Shown: positions 1 through 9,326 of the stretch, in pieces
Layout of the letters: every line of letters begins with the position of its first letter
How positions within the stretch are numbered: position 1 is the first letter of the stretch
Source of the DNA: an uncultured Alphaproteobacteria bacterium
GTDB taxonomy: Bacteria > Pseudomonadota > Alphaproteobacteria > Rs-D84
Length of the DNA: 34,749 bases
NCBI GenBank assembly: GCA_905234465.1
Contig: CAJOHU010000009.1
Coordinates: 1 to 34,749 of the forward strand
Reading direction: 5' to 3'
Program-made: the position numbers and the translations under genes
The notes under the pieces: model-generated
Databases searched by the model: none
Told to the model about the DNA's origin: nothing
The model's input: the letters and a program-made list of their open reading frames with translations, nothing else

Positions 1-1382
1 CTGCGGTATTTGCGGATAATTCCAGTGTGACCAGTAAGAAATATGTAGATGACCTGATGTCTGGATACCAGGGTAAATTACCCGGGTCCGGCGCAAATAA
101 ACTTATGATATATGATGATGAAACTGGTATTGGTGAAAAGTCCATTGAGACAACACTTGTGTCAGGTGCCACCGGTGTACCGACGGTTGGTGCGGTTAAG
201 ACGGGGTTGGATGGAAAACAAGATACAATTACCGGCACGGCGGGTTATGTTATGACGGGTACAGGAAACGCCGGCGATGTTGGTGAACGCGCGATTTACA
301 GTGCGAACACAAATTACTCTAATGCATTAGTCACCGCAGAAACCGTCAACACATCTGTTGCGGCGGCGGTAAACAACTCGCTTATTCGTGTGGACGAAAA
401 TGGCGCTCCAAGCGACAGCGGCACACTGTGGGAAATCAACCCGAATCTGATTGCATTAAATGTATGGATGGACGGCTATACAAAACTGCAATATGTTTCG
501 TTGGATGGCAGCCAATATATTGAAACCGATATATATCCGAATCAATCAACTGAATTTGAAGTTGATTTTCAATCAAATGTAGATTCACTGAAATGGTTGT
601 TCGGAGCCAGAGATTATTTGCAAGCCGACACCAGCAGTAATAAATTTAGTATGCAAACATTCTCTAGCAGCTCCAATAAAATATGGATTCAATTTGATAA
701 CACATCAAACGTGGAATTTGGGGTCGTCGCCCCCGGCGTGACGACATCAGAAAACAGATTGGCGCGACATACATTTAAAATGGCGGGCAACAAAACTTAT
801 TTTGATGGCTCTTTGTTGTACGAAGTGCAAGGATGGACGCCATTTGTTTGTTCCAATAAATTATTAATAGGAAACAATTATGCGCAATCTGGTGGCGTAA
901 CGGCGGCCGGTTTTAGTGGAAAAATATACCGTGCAAACAATATGTTTCCATGTACGCGTGATACTGATGGTGAACCCGGTTTATGCGATTTAGATTCACA
1001 TACATTTTATCCGGGCAACACAAGGCTTGCTGCCGGACCATCTTGCATAAGCCCGAATTTGTTTGATAAGGCAACATATATTGCAGGCAAATATTATAAT
1101 TCGTCAGGTAATATTGTTGAAAACCCTGACTATGGTATGTCTGGTTTTATACCAATGAAATCAGGGCAAACATTTGCGTTGTCAGGCAGAACACCGTCTG
1201 GTATTGCTATATTTAATACATCGCAAGTATGGCAACAACAAGTCACAGGGCAATCTTTCACAGCACCTTATGATGGTTATTTTGTTGTAAGCATTGCGGC
1301 AGGGCAACAAGATACATTGCAGGTTGAACGCGGTTCAACCGCAACAACATACCGCCCGTATGGCGAAAATATCTGTGATTAG
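1..1382 (+). CDS. Secreted surface protein of the TSKKYVD family, 5'-truncated by the window edge; LamG-like/phage-fibre-like C-terminal modules
   Basis: Frame is open from nt 3 (AVFADNSSVTSKKYVDDLMSGYQGKLPGSG...). The paralogue at 30545-31660 has ...FAASAVFADDSGVTSKKYVDD..., so the GTG at 27 is not the true start and the window begins inside the signal peptide. C-terminus has 'GSQYIETDIYPN' and 'QVERGSTATTYRPYGENICD' motifs. Confidence 0.85.
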   Translation, partial: AVFADNSSVTSKKYVDDLMSGYQGKLPGSGANKLMIYDDETGIGEKSIETTLVSGATGVPTVGAVKTGLDGKQDTITGTAGYVMTGTGNAGDVGERAIYSANTNYSNALVTAETVNTSVAAAVNNSLIRVDENGAPSDSGTLWEINPNLIALNVWMDGYTKLQYVSLDGSQYIETDIYPNQSTEFEVDFQSNVDSLKWLFGARDYLQADTSSNKFSMQTFSSSSNKIWIQFDNTSNVEFGVVAPGVTTSENRLARHTFKMAGNKTYFDGSLLYEVQGWTPFVCSNKLLIGNNYAQSGGVTAAGFSGKIYRANNMFPCTRDTDGEPGLCDLDSHTFYPGNTRLAAGPSCISPNLFDKATYIAGKYYNSSGNIVENPDYGMSGFIPMKSGQTFALSGRTPSGIAIFNTSQVWQQQVTGQSFTAPYDGYFVVSIAAGQQDTLQVERGSTATTYRPYGENICD

Positions 1383-1388
1383 TGTTTA

Positions 1389-1520
1389 TCCGCCTTCGCC
1401 GATAATCATGGAATTTGTTTCCATTGGTGTGAATATTGCTACGGCGAGACACTGTCCGCCTTCGCCGATAAGTGTGAATTGTATTTTTCTTATTACAAAT
1501 TACGCTACGGCGCGACTTCG
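1389..1520. repeat. Two tandem imperfect 66-bp units: TCCGCCTTCGCCGATAA ... GCTACGGCG
   Basis: TCCGCCTTCGCCGATAA at 1389 and 1455; GCTACGGCG at 1438 and 1504; both spacings 66 bp. Each unit contains a different internal dyad (ATGGAA..TTCCAT; TTGTA..TACAA). Confidence 0.75.
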
Positions 1521-1544
1521 GTGTAAGTGGTTAGTGGTTAGTAA

Positions 1545-1569
1545 ACGGGCGCAACCGCGCCCGTTTTTT
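1545..1569 (+). terminator. Rho-independent terminator
   Basis: ACGGGCGC-aacc-GCGCCCGT followed by a T run. Confidence 0.85.
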
Positions 1570-1696
1570 GTATTCCAGAGAGCAGTCATCCCGCCGACCG
1601 TGCGGGACCCAGTTTACGGCAACGCCGTAAACTTGCGTCGCAGACACGCCACTTTCGCAGACAGTAAATGTTTGCCACCGCATCGCGGTGTGACGA

Positions 1697-1722
1697 AAAA
1701 CGGTGGCGAACGCCACCGTTTT
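1697..1722. terminator. Hairpin terminator, possibly bidirectional
   Basis: AAACGGTGGCG-aa-CGCCACCGTTTT with A/T flanks. Confidence 0.65.
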
Positions 1723-1806
1723 ACTAACCACTAACACTATCCACTAAAAAACTGCTTGCGTGCGATTCGTGTTTTGTTCTATGATGATATCAGGAAGGAA
1801 AGGAAC

Positions 1807-3063
1807 ATGAAACGAAAATTGGTTTCTGGGTTGGGAATTTTATTGGTTTTGCCGGCGTTTGCGGGTGCACGTTTACCCACAGTTAATGTTTCGGCGGGTG
1901 CGGTTTCTGCACGCGCGCAATACGGTGTGCCGACACAGTCAACAAATGCACAGCCCACCAAAAAACGCGTCGTCGCACGCGCCACGCGGCAAAAAAGTGC
2001 GCCTGTGTCGGTGGATGCCGGTGAAAAAATTGTCGCCAATACAGAATATCTGATTCCGAATAAACCAAGTTCTGATTTGTGGGCGAAAACCGATGCGCCG
2101 TTGCGTATGCCGCGTGCAAGTGAATTTTCGGTTATAACATCCAACGATGCGTTGCCCGAAGAATATATTACACCAAATAATGTTAATACTGAAGTTGCGG
2201 AACTTAGCAAAAAAACATCTGAATTAGATTCACAAATTGCACGTTTGATGGAAATGCAAAGACGTGCCAATAAATCGGTTGCGCCCCACCGCAACACAAC
2301 AGATGAAAATGTCGCGCATACGGCGGAAATAGTACGCGCCCCGGATGTCCCAATGGATGTAATAAAACCGGCGGTTGCGAATAATTCAGATGATGATGTT
2401 CGTATCGCGCGTGTTGTTGTTCCGCGCGATGAATTAATTGGTGGCGATGTGGTAAGTCGCGCCGTCAAAAAAAGTAATACCAGCAAGATAGAAGATGTTC
2501 GTGAAGATATGACGAAAATGTCGCCGTCTGAATTGCGTCGCGCGTTTCGTAAAACATTCTTGTCGGAAAATAAACACCTGTCTACATATCCAATAGATGA
2601 ACGCTTTGATGTGGCAAGTGATATCGGAACTTTCACCGAAGGTTTTACTTCTGCGCGTGACCTGTCCGAAGATTCGGAAAAGATAAGACCGTTGGAAATT
2701 AAAATAGGATTCAGAAATTCTGATTCGGCTTTGTCGCGCGAAAATTACAATTTGTTATCTGAATACGCGGGTATCGTTGTTGCAAATCCAAAGCGCGCAA
2801 TCCAGGTTGCAATTCCATCATCGGTCACAAAAACAACCGAAGGTCGCAAATTGGCGGCGCGCCGTTTGGCGATTGTTGAACAGGTTCTGCGCGATACCGG
2901 CGTTTCTGAACAAAGAATTATGCCGGTGTTATCTGAACGCAACGAAGATGGTTTTGTTCTGCGCATAATTTCAAATGAACAATTTGAAACGCTGACGCGG
3001 CAAAAACGTAATATGTTTGGCGATACGGTTGGTTCAAAGACCTATAAGAGTATGAGTTGGTAA
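1807..3063 (+). CDS. Secreted/envelope protein with degenerate OmpA-like C-terminal region
   Basis: ATG at 1807 preceded by AGGAAGGAAAGG; signal peptide MKRKLVSGLGILLVLPAFAGA; low-complexity N-terminal half; C-terminal '...RENYNLLSEYAGIVVANPKRAIQVAIPSSVT...EGRKLAARRLAIVEQVLRDTGVSEQRI...' resembles an OmpA-family fold. The ORF-track start at 1756 is probably too early. Confidence 0.75.
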   Translation: MKRKLVSGLGILLVLPAFAGARLPTVNVSAGAVSARAQYGVPTQSTNAQPTKKRVVARATRQKSAPVSVDAGEKIVANTEYLIPNKPSSDLWAKTDAPLRMPRASEFSVITSNDALPEEYITPNNVNTEVAELSKKTSELDSQIARLMEMQRRANKSVAPHRNTTDENVAHTAEIVRAPDVPMDVIKPAVANNSDDDVRIARVVVPRDELIGGDVVSRAVKKSNTSKIEDVREDMTKMSPSELRRAFRKTFLSENKHLSTYPIDERFDVASDIGTFTEGFTSARDLSEDSEKIRPLEIKIGFRNSDSALSRENYNLLSEYAGIVVANPKRAIQVAIPSSVTKTTEGRKLAARRLAIVEQVLRDTGVSEQRIMPVLSERNEDGFVLRIISNEQFETLTRQKRNMFGDTVGSKTYKSMSW

Positions 3064-3069
3064 TCTGCT

Positions 3070-3813
3070 GTGACAAAGTTTTTCGCGATTCTGCATAAAT
3101 GTTTTAACAATTTTATTGAATTCTTGTTTCCATCCGCATGTCCAATTTGTGGCGCACCGGTGACAACACATGGTGAATTGTGCAGTGATTGTTGGGGATG
3201 CTTTGATTGGATTTCCGGACCGCACTGTGCGCGATGCGGGTATCCGTTTCCCGATGATTATGAATCGGGTTCTGGGGCAATGTGTCCGGTCTGTGCGGCG
3301 GGGAAAAATGATTTAGAAATTATGCGTGCAGCGTGTGTTTACGATGATATGTCGCGATCTGTGATGTTGCCATTCAAACACGGCGGGCGGATAAAGTACG
3401 CGCGTTTTATGTCACGTGCGATGATTTGGGCATTGCGAGATGTGAATATTGCGCCCGATATTATTATGCCTGTGCCGTTGGCGACGCGGCGTTTGTTTAA
3501 TCGCGGTTATAACCAGGCGACTTTATTGGCACGCCAAATTGCACGGGCGTATGGTGCACCCATAGATTTTGACAGTGTGCATCGTAAATATCGCCCGAAT
3601 ATGGGGCATAAAACACATGCGCAACGATTTGAAAACATTCGCGGTGTGTTTAATGTGGCGGACAAAGAAAGTGTCAAGGATAAGAAAATATTGCTGGTTG
3701 ATGATGTTATGACATCTGGGGCGACATTTGCAGAACTGGCGCGCGTTTTGCGCCGTGCCGGTGCATCAGAAATATACGGTGTCGTGTTTTGTCGCGTCAT
3801 CCGCGCAGAATAA
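3070..3813 (+). CDS. ComF family protein (amidophosphoribosyltransferase-like)
   Basis: N-terminal paired CxxC motifs (CPICG, CSDC, CARCG, CPVC) and PRPP-binding motif ILLVDDVMTSGAT; GTG start. Confidence 0.9.
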   Translation: MTKFFAILHKCFNNFIEFLFPSACPICGAPVTTHGELCSDCWGCFDWISGPHCARCGYPFPDDYESGSGAMCPVCAAGKNDLEIMRAACVYDDMSRSVMLPFKHGGRIKYARFMSRAMIWALRDVNIAPDIIMPVPLATRRLFNRGYNQATLLARQIARAYGAPIDFDSVHRKYRPNMGHKTHAQRFENIRGVFNVADKESVKDKKILLVDDVMTSGATFAELARVLRRAGASEIYGVVFCRVIRAE

Positions 3814-3818
3814 AACAA

Positions 3819-3847
3819 TTGATTTTTTGGGTTGGTTTTTATATAAT
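3819..3847 (+). promoter_or_regulatory. Sigma70-type promoter for the ankyrin gene
   Basis: TTGATT - 17 nt - TATAAT, 32 nt upstream of the ATG at 3879. Confidence 0.7.
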
Positions 3848-3878
3848 TCTCGTGTTCAAGAATTAAAAAGGATTATTT

Positions 3879-5015
3879 ATGACCGAGAATTTAGCCAATA
3901 CAGATTTATTGTGGGCAAAAACAGCAGAAGAAACAAGAAAAGCACTGGACGCAGGTGCAGATGTTAATTATACCACATGGACTGACGAAACACCCTTAAT
4001 GCGCGCTAAAACCGCGGAACAAACGAAATTATTGATTGCTGCCGGCGCAAATGTTAATGCAAAGGATAAATATGGCCAAACGGCTTTGATGAAAGCAGAA
4101 ACAGCAGAACAGACAAAATTATTGATTGCTGCCGGCGCAGATGTCAATGCAAGGGATGAACATGGCCAAACGGCTTTGATGAAAGCAGAAACAGCAGAAC
4201 AAATGAAATTATTGATTGCCGCCGGCGCAGATGTTAATGCGGAGGATGAAGATGGTGATACAGCTTTGATATATGCCCAAGATATATATGCCAAACTAAT
4301 AGGTCAAAGATTATCACCAATAGAGAGAACAAAAATATTAAAAGAACAAACAAAATTATCAATAGAAAAAACAAAAGTATTAATTGCCGCTGGTGCAAAC
4401 GTTAATGCAAAGGGCTATGATAATGAAACGGCTTTGATGTGTGCCCCAACAGCAGAACTGACAAAATTGTTAATCGATGCTGGGGCAGATGTAAATGCAA
4501 AGGATGTTTTTGGCGAAACGGCCCTGATGAAAGCGTTAACAGCAGAAGAAACAAAACTGCTTATTGCCGCCGGCGCAGATATTAATGTAAGAAGTGAATA
4601 TTACCATTACACAGCTTTGATATGCGCCCACACAGTAGAACAAGCGAAATTATTAATTGACGCAGGTGCAGATGTTGAAACAGGAGATTTCAAAATAGTT
4701 GAAGACGTTTATGAACGACGTGGTCGACGAGGTGATTATGAACAAGTGGAAGCAGTTCGGGAATTAATTAAACAACAAGAGAAAATGAAAACAGAAAAGA
4801 AAAAAATACAACGTGAAAAAAATGATGAAACAAAACAGCGTTTGAAATCTAAACCGCGTGATAAGAAACTGTCGGGTGTTGTTTTTGCTGATGCAATTGC
4901 AAAAATGAAACTTTCCGGGGAAATCAAGGGTGATGTTACACCGGATCGCGCAAAAAAAATTATAACAAAAATGATGCGCGACCGTGTATTAAGTGAACGA
5001 AATGCCAAGAAATAA
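3879..5015 (+). CDS. Ankyrin-repeat protein (30-residue repeat variant)
   Basis: Repeats of the type 'TAEQTKLLIAAGADVNAKDKYGQTALMKAE'; charged C-terminal tail; AAAAGG Shine-Dalgarno. Confidence 0.9.
   Translation: MTENLANTDLLWAKTAEETRKALDAGADVNYTTWTDETPLMRAKTAEQTKLLIAAGANVNAKDKYGQTALMKAETAEQTKLLIAAGADVNARDEHGQTALMKAETAEQMKLLIAAGADVNAEDEDGDTALIYAQDIYAKLIGQRLSPIERTKILKEQTKLSIEKTKVLIAAGANVNAKGYDNETALMCAPTAELTKLLIDAGADVNAKDVFGETALMKALTAEETKLLIAAGADINVRSEYYHYTALICAHTVEQAKLLIDAGADVETGDFKIVEDVYERRGRRGDYEQVEAVRELIKQQEKMKTEKKKIQREKNDETKQRLKSKPRDKKLSGVVFADAIAKMKLSGEIKGDVTPDRAKKIITKMMRDRVLSERNAKK
4009..4278 (+). repeat. Three near-identical 90-bp tandem coding repeats
   Basis: ACAGCAGAACA.A.AAATTATTGATTGC.GCCGGCGCA.ATGT.AATGC recurs with a 90-bp period. 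Confidence 0.85.
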
Positions 5016-5038
5016 TTTCAGCATGATTTATAACAAAT

Positions 5039-5064
5039 ACCGTCACGATTGTGGCGGTTTTTGT
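5039..5064 (+). terminator. Rho-independent terminator after the ankyrin gene
   Basis: ACCGtCAC-gatt-GTGgCGGTTTTT. Confidence 0.7.
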
Positions 5065-5191
5065 TTAATAAGTTTCCAGAAAATCGGCACGTTTACAAAA
5101 ATTGGGCGAGTAGCCATATAATCACCAATATGTCACTTGAAATTCATTTTCTATCTGATATTATTCTATGAAAATAACCAAGGGCACAGAT

Positions 5192-7600
5192 ATGAATATA
5201 GATTTGGGAAAAAATATTGCACCACGCGAAATAGAATCGCGTATTCAGAAATTCTGGGATGAAAATCATTTTTGGGATAACGATGTCAATTCCAAAAAGA
5301 CGCCGTTTTGTATCATGATGCCGCCACCAAATGTGACCGGTAATTTGCATATGGGGCATGCGTTGGACAATGTTATGACCGATATTATTTGCCGTTATAA
5401 ACGGATGTCTGGGTTTGATGTGTTGTGGCAACCGGGAACAGACCATGCGTCTATTGCAACCCAGTTATTGGTGGAACGTGATTTGTCAAAACGTGGTATT
5501 AATCCGCACAGTTTGTCTTTGAATGAAAAATTGGATGCGGCGTGGAAATGGAAGGCAGACAAAGGTGGTCAGATTCTGAATCAGTTGCATATCTTGGGCG
5601 CAACACCGGTATGGAGCCGCGAAAGATTTACTATGGACGAAGGTTTGTCGCGCGCGGTTACAAAACTGTTTGTGAAAATGTATAACGAAGGTCTGATATA
5701 TCGTGAAAAACGTTTGGTGAATTGGTGCCCGAAACAACAAACATCTGTATCTGACCTGGAAGTGGAAACTCGCGAAGAACATGGCAAGTTTTACTATTTT
5801 AATTATCCGTTGGTTGATGGCGGATTCGTAGAAATTGCAACAACACGGCCAGAAACACTGTTTGGTGATGCCGCAATCGCAATTCATCCAGAAAACGAAA
5901 AATTAAAACATCTGATTGGTAAAAAAGCAATCATACCGTTGACCAATATTGAAATTCCGATTGTTGGTGATGTTCATGCAGATCCAGAAAAAGGGACGGG
6001 TGCGGTGAAAATTACACCTGCGCATGACTTTGATGATTACGAGGTTGGCTTGCGTCACAATTTGACACCGGTATGTATTTTAACGCCAGATGCGAAATTG
6101 ATAAGTTCGGCACCGGTGCCAAAAAAATATTGGGGCATGGACAGGTACGATGCACGCAAGGCGATTGTGGCGGACATTGAATCCGCTGGGTTGATGACCA
6201 AGATAGAAGATAAAATTATTCCAACACCGTATTCGCAACGTGGGGCGGTGCCTGTGGAACCAATGCTAACCATGCAGTGGTTTGTTGACGCAGAAAAATT
6301 GGCAAAGCCCGTTATCGCCGCAGTTGAGGCAGGCAAAGTCCAATTCTTGCCGGAACACCGGTACAATTTATTTATGTCTTGGATGAAGAATATTCGTCCA
6401 TGGACAATTTCACGACAACTTTGGTGGGGGCATCACATTCCGGCGTGGTATGATTCTGATGGAAATGTCTATGTTGCTGAAACGGAACAAGAAGCAATCA
6501 AACAATCGGGCGGCAAAGAATTAACTCGTGACCCAGATGTTTTAGATACTTGGTTTTCATCGGGATTGTGGCCTTTTTCCACGCTTGGGTGGCCCGATGA
6601 AACAGATGAATTAAAACGCTATTATCCTACAGATTTATTGTATACCGCAGCAGATATTATATTTTTCTGGGTTGCGCGTATGATGATGTTTGGAATGTAT
6701 GTTATGGGCGATATTCCGATAAAAACTGTGAATTTTCATGGTTTGGTGCGCGACAGTCACGGTCAGAAAATGTCCAAAACCAAGGGCAACGGTGTTGACC
6801 CGTTGGTCACTGTGGAAAAATTCGGCGTTGACGCATTGCGTTATTGGATTTCTACGGCACCCATCGGAACAGACATTCGGTACAGCGATGACGAAGTCAA
6901 ACGCGGTTCAAAGTTGATGACGAAACTGTGGAATGCAACCAAATATGTATTGATGAATTTGACAGATTTTGAACCGATTGGTACCGCACCGGCGGTTGCG
7001 AATCGTCCAATAGAAGACCGTTGGATTTTGTCCGAATTAAACAAAACGATTGCCGAAGTTCGTAAAAATTTGGATAAGTATGATACATTTAATGCACGTG
7101 GGGCGATTGATACATTCTTTTACGATATGTTCTGTGACCAATATTTGGAATTTATCAAAGACCGTTTTTGGTCGCCAGAAAAATATGGTGCTGAATCCAA
7201 ATTGTCTGCACAATGGACATTGTGGACGGTACTGCGTGCAATAATCGGGCTGTATGCACCGTTTATTCCGTTTATTACCGAAGAATTATGGCAGAAAATT
7301 TATCAACAATTTGAAGGTGGTAAAACATTGCACTTGACCGAGTATCCGGTGTTGCACCAAGAATATGAAACCGATGTTTCCGATATGCAGTACGCGATTG
7401 ACACAATTCGTGCCGTCCGCGGTCTGCGCACAGAACGCAAGATTGGAAATGGCGCAAAATTGGAAACATTAACTGTATCGCGTGATGTGCCAGAATCGCT
7501 GTATGAATTGATAAAATCTGGGGCGCGTGCGAATAATATTGTCGTTGGCGATTCAGTTGATTTTGTTGTCGCGCAAAATGGGGAAAATAAAAATGCATAG
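5192..7600 (+). CDS. valS: Valyl-tRNA synthetase
   Basis: PPPNVTGNLHMGHAL (HIGH) and KMSKTKGN (KMSKS) signatures, full catalytic and editing domains. ATG at 5192 has AAGG upstream; ORF-track start is 5168. Confidence 0.97.
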   Translation: MNIDLGKNIAPREIESRIQKFWDENHFWDNDVNSKKTPFCIMMPPPNVTGNLHMGHALDNVMTDIICRYKRMSGFDVLWQPGTDHASIATQLLVERDLSKRGINPHSLSLNEKLDAAWKWKADKGGQILNQLHILGATPVWSRERFTMDEGLSRAVTKLFVKMYNEGLIYREKRLVNWCPKQQTSVSDLEVETREEHGKFYYFNYPLVDGGFVEIATTRPETLFGDAAIAIHPENEKLKHLIGKKAIIPLTNIEIPIVGDVHADPEKGTGAVKITPAHDFDDYEVGLRHNLTPVCILTPDAKLISSAPVPKKYWGMDRYDARKAIVADIESAGLMTKIEDKIIPTPYSQRGAVPVEPMLTMQWFVDAEKLAKPVIAAVEAGKVQFLPEHRYNLFMSWMKNIRPWTISRQLWWGHHIPAWYDSDGNVYVAETEQEAIKQSGGKELTRDPDVLDTWFSSGLWPFSTLGWPDETDELKRYYPTDLLYTAADIIFFWVARMMMFGMYVMGDIPIKTVNFHGLVRDSHGQKMSKTKGNGVDPLVTVEKFGVDALRYWISTAPIGTDIRYSDDEVKRGSKLMTKLWNATKYVLMNLTDFEPIGTAPAVANRPIEDRWILSELNKTIAEVRKNLDKYDTFNARGAIDTFFYDMFCDQYLEFIKDRFWSPEKYGAESKLSAQWTLWTVLRAIIGLYAPFIPFITEELWQKIYQQFEGGKTLHLTEYPVLHQEYETDVSDMQYAIDTIRAVRGLRTERKIGNGAKLETLTVSRDVPESLYELIKSGARANNIVVGDSVDFVVAQNGENKNA

Positions 7601-8345
7601 CGCAAAACTGATTATAAATCGTGAATTGCAAACATATCAATGTGACAGGTATGGCAATATGCGCCCGGGAATTTTGATGAATGAACTACAGGGTATGGGT
7701 GATACACATGCAGAAATGTTGGGATGTGGTCGTACGTTTATCCATGAAAACAATGTTGGTTGGGTTGTCACGCATTATTTGGTAGATATTGTAAAGATGC
7801 CGCGTAATGGTGAAATGTTGGAATATTCCACGTGGCCGGCATCTCACGATAATTTGCGTGCATTGCGTGATTTTGAAATTCGTTCAGAAAATGGAGAATT
7901 GCTAGTTCGTGCGACATCGCAATGGGTTTTATTTGATTTAGCAAATCGGCGATTGGTGCGCATAGATGATTGGGTAAAACACAATCCGTGGCCGGTGGAC
8001 ATGCCACGTGCATATGACCGTAAATTTGAAAAGTTTCCAGGATTCGAATCGGAAAAGACACATACATTCAAATGCCGATTTGATGATATTGATGAAAATC
8101 AGCATATAAACAATGCGGTGTATGCCGTATGGGCAACAGAAAGCGTGGGATACGAATATCGCAATACACATACCTTGTGCGGTATAGAATTAAATTATAA
8201 ACACGAAATTGCACCCGACATGCCCCAGGTTTCTATAGATGTTAAATGCGATGGCAATATTACACACCACCGTATTCACACCACCGATGCCGCCGGCACA
8301 GACATTGAAAATGCCCAGGTTATATGTCGTTGGCAACCCCGATAA
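7593..8345 (+). CDS. Acyl-ACP thioesterase (FatA/FatB family)
   Basis: MHSAKLIINRELQTYQCDRYGNMRPGILMNELQGMGDTHAEMLG...; two hotdog-like halves. Start overlaps the valS stop by 8 nt. Confidence 0.82.
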   Translation: MHSAKLIINRELQTYQCDRYGNMRPGILMNELQGMGDTHAEMLGCGRTFIHENNVGWVVTHYLVDIVKMPRNGEMLEYSTWPASHDNLRALRDFEIRSENGELLVRATSQWVLFDLANRRLVRIDDWVKHNPWPVDMPRAYDRKFEKFPGFESEKTHTFKCRFDDIDENQHINNAVYAVWATESVGYEYRNTHTLCGIELNYKHEIAPDMPQVSIDVKCDGNITHHRIHTTDAAGTDIENAQVICRWQPR

Positions 8346-8395
8346 ATAAAAAAATCCGACACATGTCGGTATAAAATTTTTCGTTTTTTATATCT

Positions 8396-9223
8396 TTATT
8401 GAATCCAAATTTCCGCAATACCCGTCACTGTATTTGAACTTGGTGCGCCAGAGGCCGTCACAGGAACCTTGATATACGATGCAGAAACATCCTCATTGGC
8501 ATCTGTACCGGTGTATGTTAAAACCTTACCTGCCGCAACATCAGAAGATGGGGCGGTTTGTTTGTCACTAACGTCAACGCTTACATCTGACCATGTACCA
8601 TCACCCTTTAAGAATTTATCTATATCGGCTATTTCTGGTTTCTTTACTAATCCCGACTTTCCCGCGGCTGTTGAGGTGGCGCCAGTAAATACGGAATACG
8701 TGGTATTAGTATTATATTGACCTTGACCAACAAAATTCCATGCCGTTCCATCAAACATCCATATAGTTGGGGTATTAGCCAACCAAACCTTGGGTTCAGT
8801 TGTTGTTGTAAGTGCAGCACCCTTATATTTCATCGGGTACACATCATTATCAAAACCGGACACCTTTAAACTACTTCCGCTTGTGGACGATGTGTTATCA
8901 GGTGTCACCACAATAACAGTTCCGGGTATAATTTTTGTTAATCCCGAAACAGTGACCTCTTTCGGCTTGTTGCTAGCCCCAGTATTTGATGTACCAAAAA
9001 ATACATTACCGGTGGTGCCCAATTCTAAATTACCACTGGAATTCACGACCAATGTTTTACCAACATAGGCATCATTGTCGCCCGTACCCTGGTCATATGC
9101 AACCATATTTGTATCAACATAGTCTTTACTGGTAAGAATGGTGTTTGCAAATGCAACAGATGGCATCGCCAAACATAATGGCAACGCCAACGCAAAAACC
9201 GCAAATTTCTGCATGTTACGCAT
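8396..9223 (-). CDS. Secreted TSKxYVD-family protein with phage tail-fibre-like modules
   Basis: Signal peptide MRNMQKFAVFALALPLCLAMPSVAFA then NTILTSKDYVDTNMV; contains 'YSVFTGATSTAAGKSGLVKKPEIADIDKFLKGDGTWS', typical of tail-fibre repeats. GGAG upstream of the 9223 start. Confidence 0.75.
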   Translation of the reverse strand: MRNMQKFAVFALALPLCLAMPSVAFANTILTSKDYVDTNMVAYDQGTGDNDAYVGKTLVVNSSGNLELGTTGNVFFGTSNTGASNKPKEVTVSGLTKIIPGTVIVVTPDNTSSTSGSSLKVSGFDNDVYPMKYKGAALTTTTEPKVWLANTPTIWMFDGTAWNFVGQGQYNTNTTYSVFTGATSTAAGKSGLVKKPEIADIDKFLKGDGTWSDVSVDVSDKQTAPSSDVAAGKVLTYTGTDANEDVSASYIKVPVTASGAPSSNTVTGIAEIWIQ

Positions 9224-9326
9224 TAATCTCCATTTCCCCAACATATAAAACCTTAACCTTCTTATGTGAATGCTAACAAATTTGCGCGCACCGTGTAAAC
9301 AAAAAAATTATAAAAAATAAAAAAAA

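Larger units (their letters stand above)
1527..1747. repeat. Palindrome-rich intergenic element bounded by inverted copies of GTTAGTGGTTAGTAAA(A)CGG
   Basis: Left AGTGGTTAGTGGTTAGTAAACGG; right (reverse complement) TAGTGGATAGTGTTAGTGGTTAGTAAAACGG. Internal hairpins GTTTACGGCaacGCCGTAAAC, CACCGCatcGCGGTG and CCCGC..GCGGG. Confidence 0.6.

Noticed and set aside
1779-2636. 285-aa minus-strand ORF antisense to the 1807 gene
   Set aside because: Low-complexity S/T/R-rich translation typical of the antisense frame of a biased-codon gene; the + strand ORF has an SD, a signal peptide and a recognisable C-terminal region.
4009-4278. 90-bp regular repeats considered as a CRISPR or minisatellite
   Set aside because: They are in-frame ankyrin codons with no spacers; coding explanation is complete. 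No CRISPR array was seen in the window.
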